Below are positions 13,186-23,815 of a stretch of DNA of 64,000 nucleotides, piece after piece (position 1 is the stretch's first letter; every line of letters starts with the position of its first letter). A program made the position numbers and the translations under genes. Location of the stretch: assembly GCA_021234155.1 (NCBI GenBank), contig JAJEKV010000031.1:281670-345669 (forward strand), in the 5' to 3' direction. The notes under the pieces were generated by a model that saw only the letters and a list, made by a program, of their open reading frames with translations, had not been told where the DNA came from and searched no databases. Source of the stretch: Isoetes taiwanensis. Taxonomy: Eukaryota > Streptophyta > Lycopodiopsida > Isoetales > Isoetaceae.

Positions 13186-14764
13186 TGTGACGTTCCAAGT
13201 ATTTATACGGTCTACGTATAACTATATTGACACGTCACCAGTATAAATACCCCACCTTGGGGTATGATAACCTAGGGGGTTGGCCACAAGGGATTTAATT
13301 AGCTATGTTAAATTAACTATAAAGGATAATTATCTAAATACTTGCTATTAAGTCACCTAATGGTGGGAAAGCCATTTGGCATAACACGAGTGACCGGCAT
13401 GGGGTTTCTAAAGCCCGAGCCACCAAAGGCGGCGCCACCCCATCGTACCCCAATTTCGACCCGCCCGGCACCAAAGAAGCGGTGGCCTTTCGAGCACGAT
13501 TCTTGAACACCTCCCAATCACCAAGACACCCTCTACTGCATTTTGCTACCCGATGCAAAGACGATGGAAGCGCCCTTGACAACGGGTCCGGGTAGAAACT
13601 CCTAGTTAGTGGTAGCTTAACTTGCAAATTGTAGAATAATACTCTAGTATTCTTTTCTGGCTAGTTTTGGTTGAGATTAACCCTTCTTTGGTAATTAGGA
13701 ATACTTTTCTATTATGAATGATGCTCTGTTATGGGATGGTCGATGTCTCTATGAGTTAGTTTAGTAGTTCGATGCTTGAGGGGATTAAAAGGGGGGTAGA
13801 GGCCTCACGAGCTTGGGTATAGAATGCTCCTAGTACTTACGTTAACACCCGCTAGTTTAGGCACGTGCACAAGAGCCCACCGGGTCATAGGCGCTATGGT
13901 GCGGCTTAGCACCGGACAAAGGGACCACGATGGTGAAGTAGGGGGTGGGGTCTTGCACGAGCATAAAAGGCTCACGAGACTCCCTACGGTGGGCTAGGCG
14001 ATGGCCCGGTCACGTGGAGGGCGGGTATGGGTCCCGACACTCTAGGGGTGTAGTGGTGTGACCCGTATGGGGCTCCATGCACTTTGAGTAGATTTAGGGT
14101 GAGTAAGTTGGAGTGCGGATGCGGGGGGTGCGGCTGATGCGACCGCGCATTCTCTAGCTCACCCCCGGAACCCTTGTGATCACGGAAGGGGACACTTCCC
14201 AGGCCTGCCTCATCGGACCCGGTGTCATGATCACGGAGTAGGCTCAAAAGAGGTGATACCTTGAGTGCGTCTCCGAGGAGGAGGGCTATAAGCGAAGCCA
14301 TAGCGTGAATCGACCCATCCGCAAAGTGTGCGCGGGAGAGGGGCGGATGGAGTGGACAACCCTAGCCGATGTTCTATGCCGATAGCAGCGCCATGCCAAG
14401 ACTTCGGTCTGGCGACCTCACGAGACCCAACGTCGTCGGCTCCTCACTAGAGTCCTGGCGGGGTAGAACACGTGTTTTGGGTGTTTTTCTTAGTTTAGAT
14501 GCATAGTATTTGCTATTAGTATTTGGATGGATGCGCCACCCTTCGGGGTGGCTATTTGTATATGACTTATGCTGTGTGCTAACCCTTGTATTCATGCTTC
14601 CGCGATGTAGGCGCCCATCGAAGGCGTGGGCCGAATGACCCCTCCGTGTCCTTCACCTGAGCGTCTCTACGTAGACGGCTCGGGTTAGATGGAGGGCCGC
14701 CATGGGAGGGGAAAGTCCCCGTATGTATACGACCGGGGGTCGTATATATTCAGGGAGCGTCACA
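13186..14764 (+). repeat. 3' LTR of the gypsy element
   Basis: This is the full-length counterpart of the 5' LTR. It starts TGTGACG after the purine tract and ends CGTCACA, followed by the GCCAT duplication. Compared with the 5' LTR it carries many 1-8 base indels in GC-rich blocks, such as 13440-13580 and 14230-14480, but about one substitution in the AT-rich block 13610-13780. Confidence 0.92.
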
Positions 14765-14769
14765 GCCAT

Positions 14770-16104
14770 TACTACATATATAATGCAGTTTCAATCTTTG
14801 TTTGAATCCTATAGTTTTTTTTAACCTAATTTTTCTGTGGTGAGGAAGATTTTGGAGCCGACACGTGTGACAAAATTTTAATGGCAAAACTTTTATGGCA
14901 AAGATAAGCTTTGTCTGTGCTCTGGCTATGGCAGAGCTCCGGGGTCATATGGCCGGAGCCCTAGGGTCATGTGTGCAATTTTGTGCTCCAATCAAGCTTG
15001 GGTGTAGAAGGCAGAGGCAGAAGATTTGGGTTCCGTTCTCGTCACTCTGAGCAATGATCCAGCCACAGCACTAACGAACAGAATCGGACAGAATCGGACG
15101 AAGCCTGTTCTATGCCTTTGGGGGTGACCCTGCTGAGTCATATACTAAGATGCTCAAGCTGATTCTGTCATATGTATGAAATTCATTCATTCAAAATTTC
15201 AAAACTATAAGGCCTGCAGAGCAGACCATTCAGGAGTTTATAAAACACTAGACACTCTTTACATTTTTTTAATTAGATCTGTGTGTTATTCCTCAGTAGT
15301 ATCAAATGCTGGCACAGGTTGTAAGAAGAGAAGCTGGCACACAAGAATCTGGCAAATTAGATGGTGCAGCTATTGGGCTATTACCCAAAATGGCTTCGAG
15401 CTCTACAATTCTCGTTCTCAGCTGAGCATTCTCTATTTCCAGCCCCTCCAGAGCACGCCAATACTCCTCATTGAATAAGCCGTAGCCATCCCCGAACACA
15501 TCTCACCAAGGACGGTCATATTATGGCAGTAAATATCAAGACCTTCACGAAACTATAAGATTGGTATAGGCCATGGCAAGAAATGTCCTTCTGGCACAGG
15601 AGGAACTTCAGTTGAATACGCGCCAGACGTGTGTTCAAACTGCTCAACCTCAGCGTCATTAGAGTTAACGCTAGGCGTGGGAGGTGGGGGCGCCTCCTCC
15701 ACCCCCTCGATCATATGAGTCCTGGCAATGATCTAAAAAAAAAAAAAAAAAAAAACAGAAGCAGATCTATCATTGGGTCAGTTATATTGGCATATTGGCT
15801 GCAGGTGGTTGAAGGTTGAGCTCCTTTATAGAAAGGTAGGCTAAGTCCTTGTTGCAATCCCTTTGGTGGCATTTTTAATGAAAGTTTTGGTTCTCTCTTT
15901 GTGGGATTTTTAAGATTGTGCATTCTTTGACATGTAATTGACATATAACTGTTACTACTTGAATAAAGGAGTTCCCATTTTTTTCGCTCTTGTCTACCAA
16001 TTTGTAAAATATATTTATGTACATATTTAAGCAAATGTGAAATGCAACTAGATTCAAATGAGAGTGCAAGTAAATTCAAAATATTAAGACCAATATACTA
16101 GTAA
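14770..16104. other. Unassigned sequence, possible interior of a CACTA element
   Basis: No known family is recognised. On the minus strand, 15520 to 15302 reads a short open frame beginning MTVLGEMFGDGYG that ends in a predicted helix with leucine/glutamate heptads (ENAQLRTRIVELEAIL). It could be the C-terminus of a transposon protein. An A tract of about 20 bases lies at 15734-15755. Since a CACTA-type end lies at 16434, this stretch may be internal to that element. Confidence 0.35.
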
Positions 16105-16434
16105 AAATGTTGGCAAAATGTTTTTTACGCATCCTTTGACAAAAATGTTGAAGCATATTTTGACGATTTTGTTGACGATTTTTTTGACAATTTATCTGAC
16201 AATTTGTCTGACAAAAATGCTAACGAATATTATCTGGCACTTAATCGTCAGAAGAACTAATGATTTTTCTGACATTTAATCGTCAAAAAAATTGACGATA
16301 TTTCTAACGATTTTTCTGACACTCAATTGTCAGATAATATTCGTCAGGTAAATCATCAGCCAGTAGGGTCTGGGCAGTTGTCTGTTTTGTGAAATTTAAC
16401 GATTTTTCTGACAAAAAACCCTCATTCTCTTGTA
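16105..16434. mobile_element. Terminus and subterminal repeats of a CACTA-type DNA transposon
   Basis: Read on the minus strand from 16434, the sequence begins CACTACAAGAGAATGAGGG, the classic plant CACTA terminal signature. The adjoining 330 bp are filled with short repeats in both orientations built on CTGACA / TGTCAG with TTTTT and AATCGTCA blocks. Such repeats are the binding sites for the element's own protein. The opposite end was not found between 14770 and 16100 nor in 1-1746, so only one terminus can be claimed. Confidence 0.7.
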
Positions 16435-17038
16435 GTGCCTGTGACGTGGGACTCAAAACCTAGAGGACAAAATAGTCCACTAAGCAAAACCATCCATACA
16501 CAATATGTAATCAAAATCCTTGTGCCAACTTGAGGCGTTTAATGACCTCTTCACAATCAACATGTTCTGCCACATCTGGATGATCATCAATAGATATTAA
16601 ATTATCATGCTACTGAATAGTATGAGGGGGGATAGCATCATGAGGCGACATCTATCACCTGACATATCTTCTGTTAGACTGCTAGAGATCTAATGTCTTT
16701 AAAATGTCTAGTTACATTATATTCAATGCCCCATTAGAATATATGTTCCAAAGATTTCTAATGTCCTTTATATACCAACCTCGTCTTTTTTATCAAGTCC
16801 TCATAGATCATTATCACATCAGTCCCATGGCTTTATTTTAGAACTGAATTTAAATATACTTAATAGAAAAAAGGCCTACCTCCAACCGTAGGATAGGTCT
16901 GGCCCAATTTAATTTCTGTAATTGTAGAGAGGGTGGACCCCTGCTATTACAGCTGGGGTCCAAGCCTTATCCAATACTCAAAATATTATATACCCTATTG
17001 TATAGTATGACCTACAGTACTGAGAAGTGAGATTTACC
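16435..17038. other. Intergenic, nothing recognised
   Basis: AT-rich sequence with many stops in all frames and no domain or clear repeat. Confidence 0.5.
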
Positions 17039-18240
17039 TTAAATATAGGAAGCAATCTCTTGTATCAAAGTTGCCTTGTCAAATTTAAGACCAGGAAAGA
17101 TACCCTCATGAATGTATCTTGTAATTTTTTCGATCATTCCATGCTCATAAAATCCATTATCCTTGAAGCTTCTGATCAATCCCTTAATATCTGCAGCAGC
17201 TTTAAAAGGGCAAGAGTTGACATACATGTACGGTGATATTTGTGATACAATCACATTCCTGGCCTATAAGTATGGCCTGCAGCTGTCAGCGTGTACAAAC
17301 ATTAGAGCTCGGAAGGGGAGAACATCCCTCTTGTCATACCTTGTCGTCTTGTAAACTCCATTGGTGCTATTAATTATCTCAATGGACAAATTCAAGAAGT
17401 TAGCCATTCGGCCTTGTGGCCTACCATCCCCATTGTCATTACACAATACGGTTTCTTTCTTAATGCCCAGTTTCCTCATGTCATATATGTTGCAGTTGCC
17501 TTTCGTCATATCAAATGTATCCTTTAAGAAGTCCCTGATAATCGGGCAGTTCAAGGCCATTAAATCATCAATGTATCTAAAGATTTCCCTAAACATCTTA
17601 ATTTCCTTGTACTTACCATGTTCAGCCAGTTTCCTTATGAAATTAACCTCGAACCAGGCAAGGTATAAATTACACCAGATGGGGCTACAAGAAAAGCCCA
17701 TGGGTATTCCACTAATTTGCTGCCAAATCCTACCACCCATAGTTATAAAGCAATTGGACAGTAACCAGTGATTGGCCCCAATAAACATCTCCAGTTCTAT
17801 TTTCATCCAGCACAAGCTTTTTGGTTCCATTTTAAACCATTTGGCAATAAAATTATTACTGACTCTTTTACACTATAGTTCATTTTTATGGTATCTGCTC
17901 CTCTGCCATTTCCATGCAGCTTTAATCACTAATTCAATGATGTTGCAGATTCCACTATCCCCATTTAATGGGATGTTTTCATAACATTTGGTGACACAAA
18001 GATCTCATGTTTTCTAGGTGGCAAATCAATAATCACATCATAAATAGACTTAACCACCCAGCAAGTGTTAACACACCCAGGTAAAATCAAGTGAATGTTA
18101 GCACTAAGCATTTTAGCAATTTCTGGCCAATTTTCCAGGATGTCATTAAGCCCCGCTATAACTATCTATGAGATCTCCGTGTAGATGGTATTGTGGGCGT
18201 TAGTTATCCATATGTAATTTTTTTTTATGTGCTTTATATA
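17039..18240 (-). pseudogene. Penelope-like reverse transcriptase, decayed
   Basis: Reading the minus strand from about 18240 down gives one reverse transcriptase interrupted by in-frame stops near 18166, 17872 and 17264 and one frame change near 17985. The visible order is a YIKHIKKNYIWITNAHN segment, a TKCYENIPLNGDSG motif (finger/palm motif A region), QISGIPMGFSCSP (motif B) and FRYIDDLMALN (catalytic motif C). A thumb-like region with FRALMFVHADSCRPY and NVIVSQISPYMYV follows. The GIPMG...SP plus RYIDD pairing is typical of Penelope-like elements rather than LINEs, group II introns or LTR elements. No GIY-YIG endonuclease was seen. It cannot be functional as written. Confidence 0.65.
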
Positions 18241-19932
18241 CTCCAAGCAAATATGGTAGTCTTTCAGATTCAAAGCCCCATAATCCAATCATAAGAACAA
18301 AAATGTTTAATGGTTAGAAATTGTGACCATAGAACATAATGTAGGAAAAATGTATAAAAGACTAAAGTACTGAAATTTTTTGACCATATTTGGATGCACC
18401 GTCTTTTGGTTTGCTCGGTCAAATGTACGGAATGATAAGGCTACTGAGGGATTGACTGATGTAGCTTGAACTGCTAGTAGGGTTGTTGCCTGTACTAGTT
18501 GTTTTCAGTTGGTGAAGGACGTCAGACTTTATTTAATCAAAGAATCAAATACAAGTATAAGTGCAAAGACCGGAATAAAATTTCAGCGGATAAGCAGAGA
18601 CCCACCGAGTTAAACTTTTTTTGTCCTACCAAAATTACACAGGTAATACCTATGCAATGAATTCATAGCAAATTCCTCAAAAGAGTCAGTACGCATGTCT
18701 CATCCTTTAAAACATTTATGACATTTCTGTGGAGAAATATATCTTGTGTCTTTCCTCATAAAAACAATTGTTAATATCAGCCTTTATTTGGTAGATTGCA
18801 TCATAAATCTGTCATATTCATGTTGTCGCATTTTTCTGGTTAAAGTGCAAATCCTACAACTAGTTCTGGGCTTTTACATGATGGAGCACTCTCTTTTTTT
18901 TTTTTTCAAGTCGGCGGCCTAGCATTAGAAGTCATCGATTCCTCTACTACAAGTACAAGATCTAACTAGTTCTTCTTTATTTTCTTTCTAGAATCCACTT
19001 CTTAAGATGCATCTCTTAGGCAGAGACCAATAGATCATTTCTGGAATAAATAATTAAAACTCAACTCTAATAACTGCTATTGAAGACTAGAATAGACGAT
19101 TGAACATGTTGAACCACGATTGACCACGAGCTCCTAGAAAATACAGATGGCTCTTGAGCTCTCCCTGAGCAACTATATAGCTTGCATACCCTTTGTGCCA
19201 AAAGGGCTATGCCCATCTTTGATTCTAGGCCCTAAAAGGCCTCCTCCTCATGTGGACGTGGCCGTTACCCAATAATGGCCCACATCATTGGCATATAGCA
19301 GACGATTCAATAGGCTTAAAATTATTATCTATATTACGAAAAAGAGAAACGGGGGTTTACAAAATAACTCATGAGGTTGGTATGCACGAAAGCAACATCC
19401 GTTCCAACTTTTTACACCAGAGAACATCCAAAGGGTGCATATCCACATCTAAATCTCAATAGCCACATTTGCAACGAGAGATTCTCAAGGTAACCTACAG
19501 TGGTTGCCAATATTCTTCTATACTTTAGCCAATTTGACTGGGTTGCCAATGGTTAGATCTTGTTACTTTTTGAGATTACTGTCATCAAATCCAAGGCATA
19601 AAAGGTCTCGAGCCATAAACTACTCAACAACTTAACCTTTAGGAACTTAAATTTTCTTTGACACATAGTCAAGTGGATGAGACATTCCTTAATAGGTCCG
19701 TTGTATCTCAGCCGGGACGAGGAGAGAGTGCAACAATTTGAAATTGCATCAGGCGCCATAAAACTACTCAACAATTTAACCTTTTTCCATTTTCCTTTTG
19801 TTCTTTTTCATTTTTTCCTTTACCCTTTTTCCTTTTACTTTTTTGGTTTTTTAGCTTTTATGTGACACCTTTTCGCTTATACCATAAAAAATCCTACAAC
19901 CCAGAATCGCTTGTTCATTTCTTCGCTTCAAC
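18241..19932. other. Intergenic region upstream of the SDP1-like gene
   Basis: No gene is recognised. There is a T tract at 18895-18906. A near-duplicate of about 28 bp (CCATAAAACTACTCAACAA with TTAACCTT) occurs near 19611-19640 and 19757-19783. The last 150 bp are pyrimidine-rich, which would suit a plant leader. No convincing TATA box can be singled out. Confidence 0.45.
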
Positions 19933-21603
19933 ATGCTTCGACAATTTCATATCAGAGCTACCACAACAGGGGCGGTCAAGCTTACCTGTTGTAAGATCCT
20001 TTTGTTTCTGTCTAGTGCAAATGCATCCTTGTATTGGTACTTGAAAACATGGAAATTTTTTGGTTGGTTATTAAAATGTTTTACTGCCACCAAGCCTGGT
20101 GTGCTATTGGGAGCTATGACAAGTGTGGCATATGTTATCAAACAGACGAGATCAGATGCTTTACGAAGAAAATTCTTGTTTTATATAATGCAGACTGCAG
20201 GTTCTTATGAGGAATGGAAACATGGAGCTAGTTTGCTTGAGAAATGTTTTAATTTCCATAGCCACAAGGATTGTGACTTTTATGATGAAGAGCTTATCAT
20301 AGCCAAACTGGAAGAATTAGGAGGGTGCAAAACTGAGAACATGATGTTTTGTCTTAGGGCAGATTTGGTGAGAAACCTTGGAAATATATGCAATCCAGAG
20401 ATCCATCAAGGGAGATTACACATGCCTCCTCTCATCCAGCAGTACACAAAGGAGGTAATGATTCATCTGCAGACTATCTGTGCGTCAGAATATTTTAGTC
20501 AGGAAGAAAAGATTGCTTTTTTTAATGAAAGCAGACATGCATTTGGCAACACTGCATTGCTTCTCAGCGGTGGTGCTGCATTAGGAGCATTTCACTTGGG
20601 TGTAGTTGGAACCCTAATCCAGCACAATCTTCTGCCTAGAGTAATTGCAGGATCTAGTGCAGGATCTATCGTTGGCGCCTTCACAGCAACTAAATCATGG
20701 GCAGAGTTGCAACTATTTTTTGATGATCCAACATCTCCCATGGATTTTTTTGAGTCCATGGGTGGTATATTCAATATAGCACATAAACTTTTTACAAAGG
20801 GAGCTCTTCAGGATATAGGAGCTTTACAACGCCAGATGCGCAAACTAATTGGGGATTTGACATTTCAGGAGGCATATGACCTTACAGGCAGAGTGTTAGG
20901 AATATCAGTTTGTTCTACTAGAAGACACGAGCCACCTAGGTTGTTAAATTATTTAACATCACCTCATGTTGTTATCTGGAGTGCAGTAGCAGCCTCCTGT
21001 GCCTTTCCTGGTCTTTTTGAGGCGCAAGAATTGATGGCAAAGAATAGGCAGGGCCACTTGGTCCCATATCATCACACTTTATCACATGTTGGCCACAGAC
21101 CATGGCGAGACGGAAGCTTGGAAAATGACCTGCCTGTTATGAAACTCAAGGAATTGTTCAATGTGAACCATTTTATAGTCAGCCAGGCTAACCCTCACAT
21201 TGCACCTCTCCTAAGGTTGAAAGAGTTTGTAAGAGCGTGTGGCGGGAACTTTGCTGCTAAATTAGCACAATTGGTACTTATGGAAGTGAAACATAGGTGT
21301 AATCAGGTCTTAGAATTGGGGTTAGGCATGAGAAATGTAGCGCAATTCTTTGCGCAGGACTGGGAAGGAGATATAACCATAGTCATGCCAGCTACACTTG
21401 GCCAGATTGTGAGGATGATACAAAATCCTACTATATCAGATCTTAGGAAGGCTGTTATGCAAGGCAGAAGATGTACATGGCCAAAGCTGTCAGCAATTGA
21501 AACCAATTGTGGAATAGAACTCATGTTAGATGAATGTTCTTTTAAGCTTAACGATATCACTAGGCTATCAAACACAAGAAACAATTGTGCTCATGTTAGA
21601 TGA
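19933..21603 (+). CDS. SDP1-like: SDP1-like patatin-domain triacylglycerol lipase, C-terminally short
   Basis: SUGAR-DEPENDENT1 enzymes are plant oil-body lipases that start storage-oil breakdown by cutting fatty acids from triacylglycerol. This 556-residue frame has the family layout: a hydrophobic N-terminal segment (about 20-70), the DUF3336-type region with [13 protein letters not shown] (about 91-104) and [13 protein letters not shown] (139-151), then the patatin domain. The oxyanion loop is [11 protein letters not shown] (213-223), the nucleophile is Ser242 in GSSAGS, and the catalytic Asp is 393 in [29 protein letters not shown] (about 407-430) is strongly SDP1-like. No intron interrupts it. 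The Ser-rich C-terminal tail of typical SDP1 (about 800 residues) is missing, because the frame ends inside a tandem duplication. It may be a functional short paralogue, a retrocopy or a recently broken gene. The start is the first ATG giving an SDP1-like N-terminus. Confidence 0.88.
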   Translation: MLRQFHIRATTTGAVKLTCCKILLFLSSANASLYWYLKTWKFFGWLLKCFTATKPGVLLGAMTSVAYVIKQTRSDALRRKFLFYIMQTAGSYEEWKHGASLLEKCFNFHSHKDCDFYDEELIIAKLEELGGCKTENMMFCLRADLVRNLGNICNPEIHQGRLHMPPLIQQYTKEVMIHLQTICASEYFSQEEKIAFFNESRHAFGNTALLLSGGAALGAFHLGVVGTLIQHNLLPRVIAGSSAGSIVGAFTATKSWAELQLFFDDPTSPMDFFESMGGIFNIAHKLFTKGALQDIGALQRQMRKLIGDLTFQEAYDLTGRVLGISVCSTRRHEPPRLLNYLTSPHVVIWSAVAASCAFPGLFEAQELMAKNRQGHLVPYHHTLSHVGHRPWRDGSLENDLPVMKLKELFNVNHFIVSQANPHIAPLLRLKEFVRACGGNFAAKLAQLVLMEVKHRCNQVLELGLGMRNVAQFFAQDWEGDITIVMPATLGQIVRMIQNPTISDLRKAVMQGRRCTWPKLSAIETNCGIELMLDECSFKLNDITRLSNTRNNCAHVR

Positions 21604-21652
21604 ATGCACTTTTAAGCTTACTGATACCACTAGGCTATCAAACACAAGAGAA
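21502..21652 (+). repeat. Tandem duplication at the 3' end of the SDP1-like frame
   Basis: The segment from AACCAATTGTG through CTATCAAACACAAGA (21501-21580) is repeated with changes at about 21581-21649. The second copy lacks about 8 bases between CAATTGTG and CTCATGTTAGATGA. This shifts the frame and creates the stop codon at 21601-21603. Confidence 0.8.
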
Positions 21653-23815
21653 CTGTGGCAGCCTGTCAAGCCAAAAACAACTTGAAAAAATGCAGAATGG
21701 CAGCCTATGAAGAACTTGTAAAATGCATCAATTATTCTCGGGCATTTTAGATGACTCATCGTACCGCAGAACAAAAGGAAAAAACTTCCTCCAGTCATAC
21801 TTTAATGTCTGCTCTCGGATGAAGACCGAATCTTTGTTCTGTCGATGGAAGACAAAAGAATACACATCATATAGCGTAGGCTGTCTTAAAATTTGAAGGG
21901 CCCAACTCCAAGGAATTCAGGGGCAAACACTCCATAATGCCTCTTGTTGAACAATAACAAACCGCTTGAATTGCCATCATAATTAGCATAGGGCCACATA
22001 ATTCACATGTTAGATGCATTGGCCAGAAGTCAGGAAAGGTCCATGTAAGAAATGTTGGAAAAACAACAAGTATGATGCAACAAGCTCTTATTTTGTTCAT
22101 TTTCACTTCATTACTTCGCGGAAGATTCTACATATCAATCAATTAGTATTGTGTATTCTGCTAAACCTTTAATCAATGCATACCTGCTTAGAATGTTACG
22201 AAAAACCTAGATTTTAGAAATAAGAACTAACTCAAAGCTATTCTAAGCATCAGAACATAACACAACAATAGAAGCATATGCTTATTCTAGATGGCAATAA
22301 AATTTACAACTCAGTTACTCAAAATATATAGCTTTTGCAAGCATGTTATATGTCTACAACCACTTAATGGGGTGTAAGGTAACTGAGACTCCATTATGCA
22401 ATGGAAGGAGGGGTTCCATGACGACCAAGAGAGGCCGGAAGCGTATCTCTTTCCATTGCATATAGAGGATCAATTGACTTACAATAATTTGGGCGCGGCG
22501 CCACTACAGATAGAGGACCAATTAATTTACATCCACAATACAATAATTGGGAAGGAAATGCTGCATGGCAGAAAAACCTAAAAGTTATAAGGTTCCCAAA
22601 TTTTCTTTTCCTATGATTTTGGCAGTGGTTTGGTGGGAAAAGAGGGTGGGTTTTATTTTTTAGTATGATTTTGTTGGTGGTTTGCAAAAAATGTTAGGGT
22701 TTTGGTAGAAATGAAATTGGCAGTTGTTGTGGCGGCTGCCGTCCGAGCATGGCGGGAAGCCGAGAAGGCCGAGCATGGCCGGACCTGAGGAGCTCTGCAC
22801 CTTTGAGAAGCTTGCGTGCCGCTCGTGAGAAGCTTCTCGATGAGAAGCGAGAAGCGGGAAGAACTGTGGGAGAAGCGGAAGAAGGGAGAAGCAGTGGGGA
22901 GTCGAAAGATGAAACTTCGGGGATGAGGCGATGCTTTCGAGGGAAGATCCGCGATTTCTCGAGGGAAGATCCGGCGATTTCTGAGGGAAGATTTCTGCAT
23001 AAAGCTTTGTATTTCATCTACGTACATTATTTTCGCATAAAGGTTGGGTTGCGTGCCTATGGCTACTTCAAGCCTATGGTTACTCCCCGCTATGGCGTGA
23101 TCGGGCCGCCGGTTCTATTAGAGCTTCTTCGTGCTCTGGCCTTACCTTGTCAATGGAAATTTTGCCAGGAATGACCCCGTTGGTATCCCAAACTTCATTG
23201 TACTCTGCTGCGGATATGAGATCCGCTGAAATTGAGAGGGATGAACGCCTTCGTTATGAGACCCCGCATACGCATGGAAGTCTTCGGGTTGGCAATCACC
23301 CAGTCCGGTCTTAAGGGAACGTTTTTCGGCATGGAAGAATGCAAGAAAATCAATTAACGTGGGTTGAACCCTAAACCCGTAGAAATTTTGTTTTGTTGCT
23401 TTTTGCTTACCCTAACGGCGGTTCCGCGTTGGAATTACTGCTTGAGCGGGCGGATCAATCACCTTCTTTACCATGGTTGATCTGTTTGTTTAATGTGGAA
23501 ATCCGAGAGCGCAAATTCGCGGGTTGCTTGGCCGGAACAGAGAAAGTTAGGGAAGAGAGATTTGGAAAAATACAAATTCGAAAGTTCGTTCGTTTGTCTA
23601 GTGGTTCCAGATTGCAGGGGTCGCATTCATTACCGGGGGCGGCAAACAGGTAATGATTGTATAAACGGGTACCGGCTAGACGAATAGACGGGCAGAATAT
23701 AGGTGGTACTATATAGGTGAAGGGTGGGAAAAAAATATTTGAAGGGTGGAAAAAAATGTATTTTGGGTGCTGGTGCTGGTGCTGGGGTCGCGTTTTTTTG
23801 CTACCCACCAGCATA
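21653..23815. other. Intergenic; small inverted and direct repeats only
   Basis: No recognisable gene. A 12-bp inverted pair TATGCAATGGAA / TTCCATTGCATA bounds about 70 bp at 22394-22464. A direct repeat with core ATAGAGGAYCAATTRACTTACA occurs at about 22460 and 22510. A purine-rich GAGAAGC-repeating stretch lies at 22790-22900. The frame that opens at 23724 joins the copia polyprotein near 23816; its first 30 residues (GAGAGAG-type) look like flanking DNA. Confidence 0.5.

Larger units (their letters stand above)
1747..14764 (+). mobile_element. Complete Ty3/gypsy LTR retrotransposon (chromovirus type), coding region frameshifted
   Basis: The element is bounded by two long direct repeats, 1747-3308 and 13186-14764. 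Both start TGTGACG; the right one ends CGTCACA and the left one CGTCAC. The same 5 bases, GCCAT, flank it on both sides (1742-1746 and 14765-14769), as expected for an integrase-made target duplication. A primer-binding site follows the left LTR and a purine tract precedes the right LTR. Domain order is gag, zinc knuckle, protease, reverse transcriptase, RNase H, integrase and a C-terminal chromodomain, which defines the chromovirus branch of Ty3/gypsy. At 13 kb it is about twice the usual chromovirus length, because roughly 5 kb of unassigned sequence lies between the primer site and gag. All coding domains are broken by frameshifts, some of which may be consensus errors. Confidence 0.93.

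Noticed and set aside
23724-23815. Extending the copia protein to the ATG at 23724
   Set aside because: The first 30 residues (Gly-Ala repeats and hydrophobics) do not resemble gag or protease; homology begins at about 23816.
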